The notes under the pieces are model-generated. The model saw only the letters and a list, made by a program, of their open reading frames with translations, was not told the origin of the DNA and searched no databases. Below are positions 61,350 through 64,000 of a DNA stretch of 64,000 nt, in pieces. Made by a program: the position numbers and the translations under genes. The stretch covers positions 65,098,863 to 65,162,862 of the forward strand of contig CM063284.1 of the NCBI GenBank assembly GCA_032173965.1, read 5' to 3'. This DNA comes from Sitta carolinensis. Lineage: Eukaryota > Chordata > Aves > Passeriformes > Sittidae. Positions within the stretch are counted from its first letter, which is position 1. The number at the start of each line of letters is the position of its first letter.

Positions 61350-64000
61350 AGCCTTCATCCCAGCAGGGTCATCTGGGGGCAGTTTGCATACTTGCGGGAC
61401 CTTTTTTTGAGTAAAAACAGTCATTAGACTCCTACACACCATTCTGCGTAGGCAGCACAATCTAGCTCTGCAATTTTTTGATGCCATTGCCTTATTAAAA
61501 ATAAATAATCTCCAAAGATAACAGGGCAAAGGAAATAAGACAGACAATATTCCTTTGGACAGAAAGTCTCTCATATGCTGATATGATACAACCTGATATC
61601 AAAGCACTACTTGAATTTCAGAGAAGTATGGTTTTTCCTTAGCATTTTCACAAAGCTTCCATTAAACACCAATTGAGTTCACATTCATGCGGCAGGAGAA
61701 TATACCCAAGAGTACATATAAAAAACGAATGAATGAAACAAATTCTAAATACTTTACTGCTTTATTTGTCTATTCATTTTTCAATAAATTTCTAATCTGA
61801 AACCACCAATTGAGAAGTTACGTTATCTGAAACAATAGGTTGGTTTACATATAGCTGTCAATTACCACAGAAGGTGCTGGGAAACATTCTGTTAAACTCT
61901 GTCTACACTATGCAAAAAGGAAATCACAGCTGCAGCTAAGCAAGCAATATAATAATAATTTCCCTGAAGTCATCTGCTTGAATTTTCAAATGAATTCACC
62001 ATGAGCAGGCTTAAGTTCAAATAACATTCCTTTTCCAGCAGTTTCTGTCAGTTCAGTAGCCCAGAACCTTGAGAAAAGGATACTTCCAGGACCTTAGAGC
62101 TGGGAAGATTTCCTGTGTGTCTGATTATTGTTCCCTGCTGCGGCTTGCAGACACACTGCATCTGAATTTGTATAAATGACAAAGCCTTGTCTTTAAAAGG
62201 AGGGGCCAAGGAAGGAAGGGGTAATGCAATTCTTTCTATTGTTTCCTCTAAAAAGATACTGTCTTCCAGCTTGAGCTTTACTTAACTAACCTAGCCTTTT
62301 CATGTCAGTGATCTCTCCACTGTTTACCCAGTATTTATACACCACTCCCATAATCTCTCACAGCATTGGTTTTGACAAGGCAAACAAACTAAACTGTTTT
62401 GGTATCCTCCAGAAAGTTTATAGACAGTCCAGCATGGAAAGTTTGTAGATGGTCCAACAAACAAACAAACAAACAAACGAATGCCCCCAACCTGAACAAA
62501 ACAAAACCAAACTAACCAACTAAACAAACAAACAAACAAAAAAAATCACAAAAGCAGACCTATAAACAGAACTACATATGGAGGTTTCTATCAAATATCT
62601 GTCACCTTGCAAATAATATATAAATTCTAGTATTATTCTATGTTGTTGCAAGAAAACAGACTGGCCCAATGCTCCAGAGGGAAAGGACTGTATTGTTTAA
62701 GTCCCTGGCTGAAGATCAACATAACTCAGTGCGTGTTAGGCCTGTTTTTCAGAAATGTTAAACAGCGTCGACCCTCCTTGACTGCAGGTGGAGTTGAAGC
62801 TGCTCAGACAAGGCCCTTAAAAGCATGATTTGGCTTTTGAAGTAGGTGTAGAATGAGTCTGTGTTCACAGCACAGTCTGATGCAGCATCTCATGTCCTCA
62901 GGTACATTTATAGTTGAGAATGGTAGCAAACTCTTACATCCCTTAGAAACCCTTTTTTCTTTCCAGTTGCGTCAACTTGGCATTCTTATTCTCAGAGTGA
63001 ATCACAAGTGGTCAGAACCTGTCTGAAGAAAGTGTTTTCTGCCCATTGGAGAAAGCTGACTCATCCACACTAAACCCTCCAAAGAGACTGGTTAGTGAAA
63101 ATGTCCAGTTGTTGATGCTATGCGACCCTCTTATTTTCAGAGGTTTTTCCTGGGACTAGTGCTTGGGTAATGGATGGGTGGATGAAATCTGCATGCTATA
63201 GGTGATAGAGGTGAAGCTCTGTCTTTGGTAAGGGATTAGATGGGTCACTGACACTTTCAACAGATTGAGACAGAGCAATAGATATGATAAAGATATGCAG
63301 TAGATATGATAAAGAAAATAGAGCAAAGAGGCATCATTTTGACTGTTTGCTATTAATGTTGGAAGAAGGGGTTAGGGCTCACAAAATGGGAGGAAAACTA
63401 TTGGTCCATGTTGTAGGGTCAGGTCCAGAGATAAGAGGCTCTGCATTTCTGAGAGCAAGACCCTAGAAAGCTCTCAAAAATTGTTCAGCATGATGAGAAA
63501 ACTGAGGCATGGTATGGCACACAGACATGCTATTGTTTTGCCTAGATCTGTATTTCTCTTGTGCTGCCTAAAATAGTGTTGAGGGAGCTGTAAGGGGGAG
63601 GATTGGGATGTGGTTGGAAACCTCATGCAAAAGCTGCAGTATTCACTTCAGCTATCATGTGTCCCTGAGGAGGCGGCCTGCCAGAATATCCACAGAGCTG
63701 GTGCTCTGGGAAAGAGTTTGATTAAGCCATCAGGGAGTCTCTGAGACCTAAGACCAGTCTCTGGATCTGCATCAGCATAAGCAAACCACTACACGGAGGT
63801 CAAGTTCACTCTGACTAAAGATCTGAGTGGGCACCAAAGGCAAATCAGGTACAAAGTGTTTGCTCATAAACTTGGCACTCAACTCCAAAACTCCTACTGA
63901 ATACGGAGGCCCCCGTTCTCATAAGGGGATGCTCAGAGAGGGCCTGTGTTTTGGGAATGCATCAAGAAATCCAAAGATGTGAAGCAAACAGATGCAGCAG
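61350..64000. other. Non-coding DNA to the window edge
   Basis: Unique AT-leaning sequence. It includes the CAAA repeat at 62457-62546 and a 15-bp direct repeat (TAGATATGATAAAGA) at 63279-63293 and 63301-63315. No supported gene. Confidence 0.5.
62457..62546 (+). repeat. (CAAA)n microsatellite, interrupted
   Basis: Two ACAAACAAAC-type arrays separated by about 40 nt of related A/C-rich sequence. Simple repeat, probably length-variable. Confidence 0.95.

Noticed and set aside
1..64000. CRISPR array, phage, plasmid or bacterial operons
   Set aside because: No regular spaced repeats, no tight gene packing, and CR1 elements show the DNA is vertebrate.

Overview
The window looks like vertebrate nuclear DNA, most likely avian (another sauropsid is possible). 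Four fragments match CR1, the main LINE of birds, in sequence and 3' structure: about 5151-5365 (-), 13483-13560 (-), 58135-59075 (-) and 61125-61349 (+). The last ends in the ATTCTATG-type 3' repeat typical of CR1. Most of the window is AT-leaning, has no operon-like gene density, and carries many homopolymer and (TA), (CA), (TATATC) and (CAAA) tracts. No tRNA, rRNA, CRISPR array or bacterial-type gene was found.

Layout. (1) 1-2,600: a small CpG island at about 2,290-2,605 with an RFX X-box-like site, probably a promoter. On the minus strand just beyond it lie exon-like signals: a donor at 1868, a 135-nt intron, and a possible 15-nt microexon at 1719-1733. They suggest a minus-strand gene leaving the window on the left. 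(2) 2,604-3,056: a striking ~450-nt pyrimidine-rich tract, then an exon-like block on the plus strand. (3) 3,300-41,400: long, mostly non-coding DNA (intron or intergenic), with old CR1 pieces, simple repeats, and a few CpG-retaining or exon-like spots near 10.1, 19.1-19.5, 21.7 and 39.4-39.96 kb. (4) 41,500-43,900: a ~2.4-kb strong CpG island, the main promoter here. It has a perfect CRE, GC boxes, a CGG repeat, and a minus-strand 13-codon start exon with a consensus GTGAGT donor at 43559. An A40G9 tract borders it on one side and a T-rich tract on the other. (5) 44,000-64,000: mostly unique non-coding DNA with a degenerate CCAG-rich repeat at 52.4-52.8 kb, a truncated CR1 with a decayed reverse-transcriptase end at 58.1-59.1 kb, and a second CR1 3' end at 61.1 kb.

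The parsimonious reading is two promoters (2.4 kb and 43 kb), at least one minus-strand gene with a very long first intron, and almost no protein-coding sequence visible. No complete protein could be identified and no gene symbol is given. Nearly all ATG-initiated open frames are chance frames in GC-rich or low-complexity DNA. I cannot separate rare true exons from decoys without alignment or RNA data, so exon calls are low confidence.
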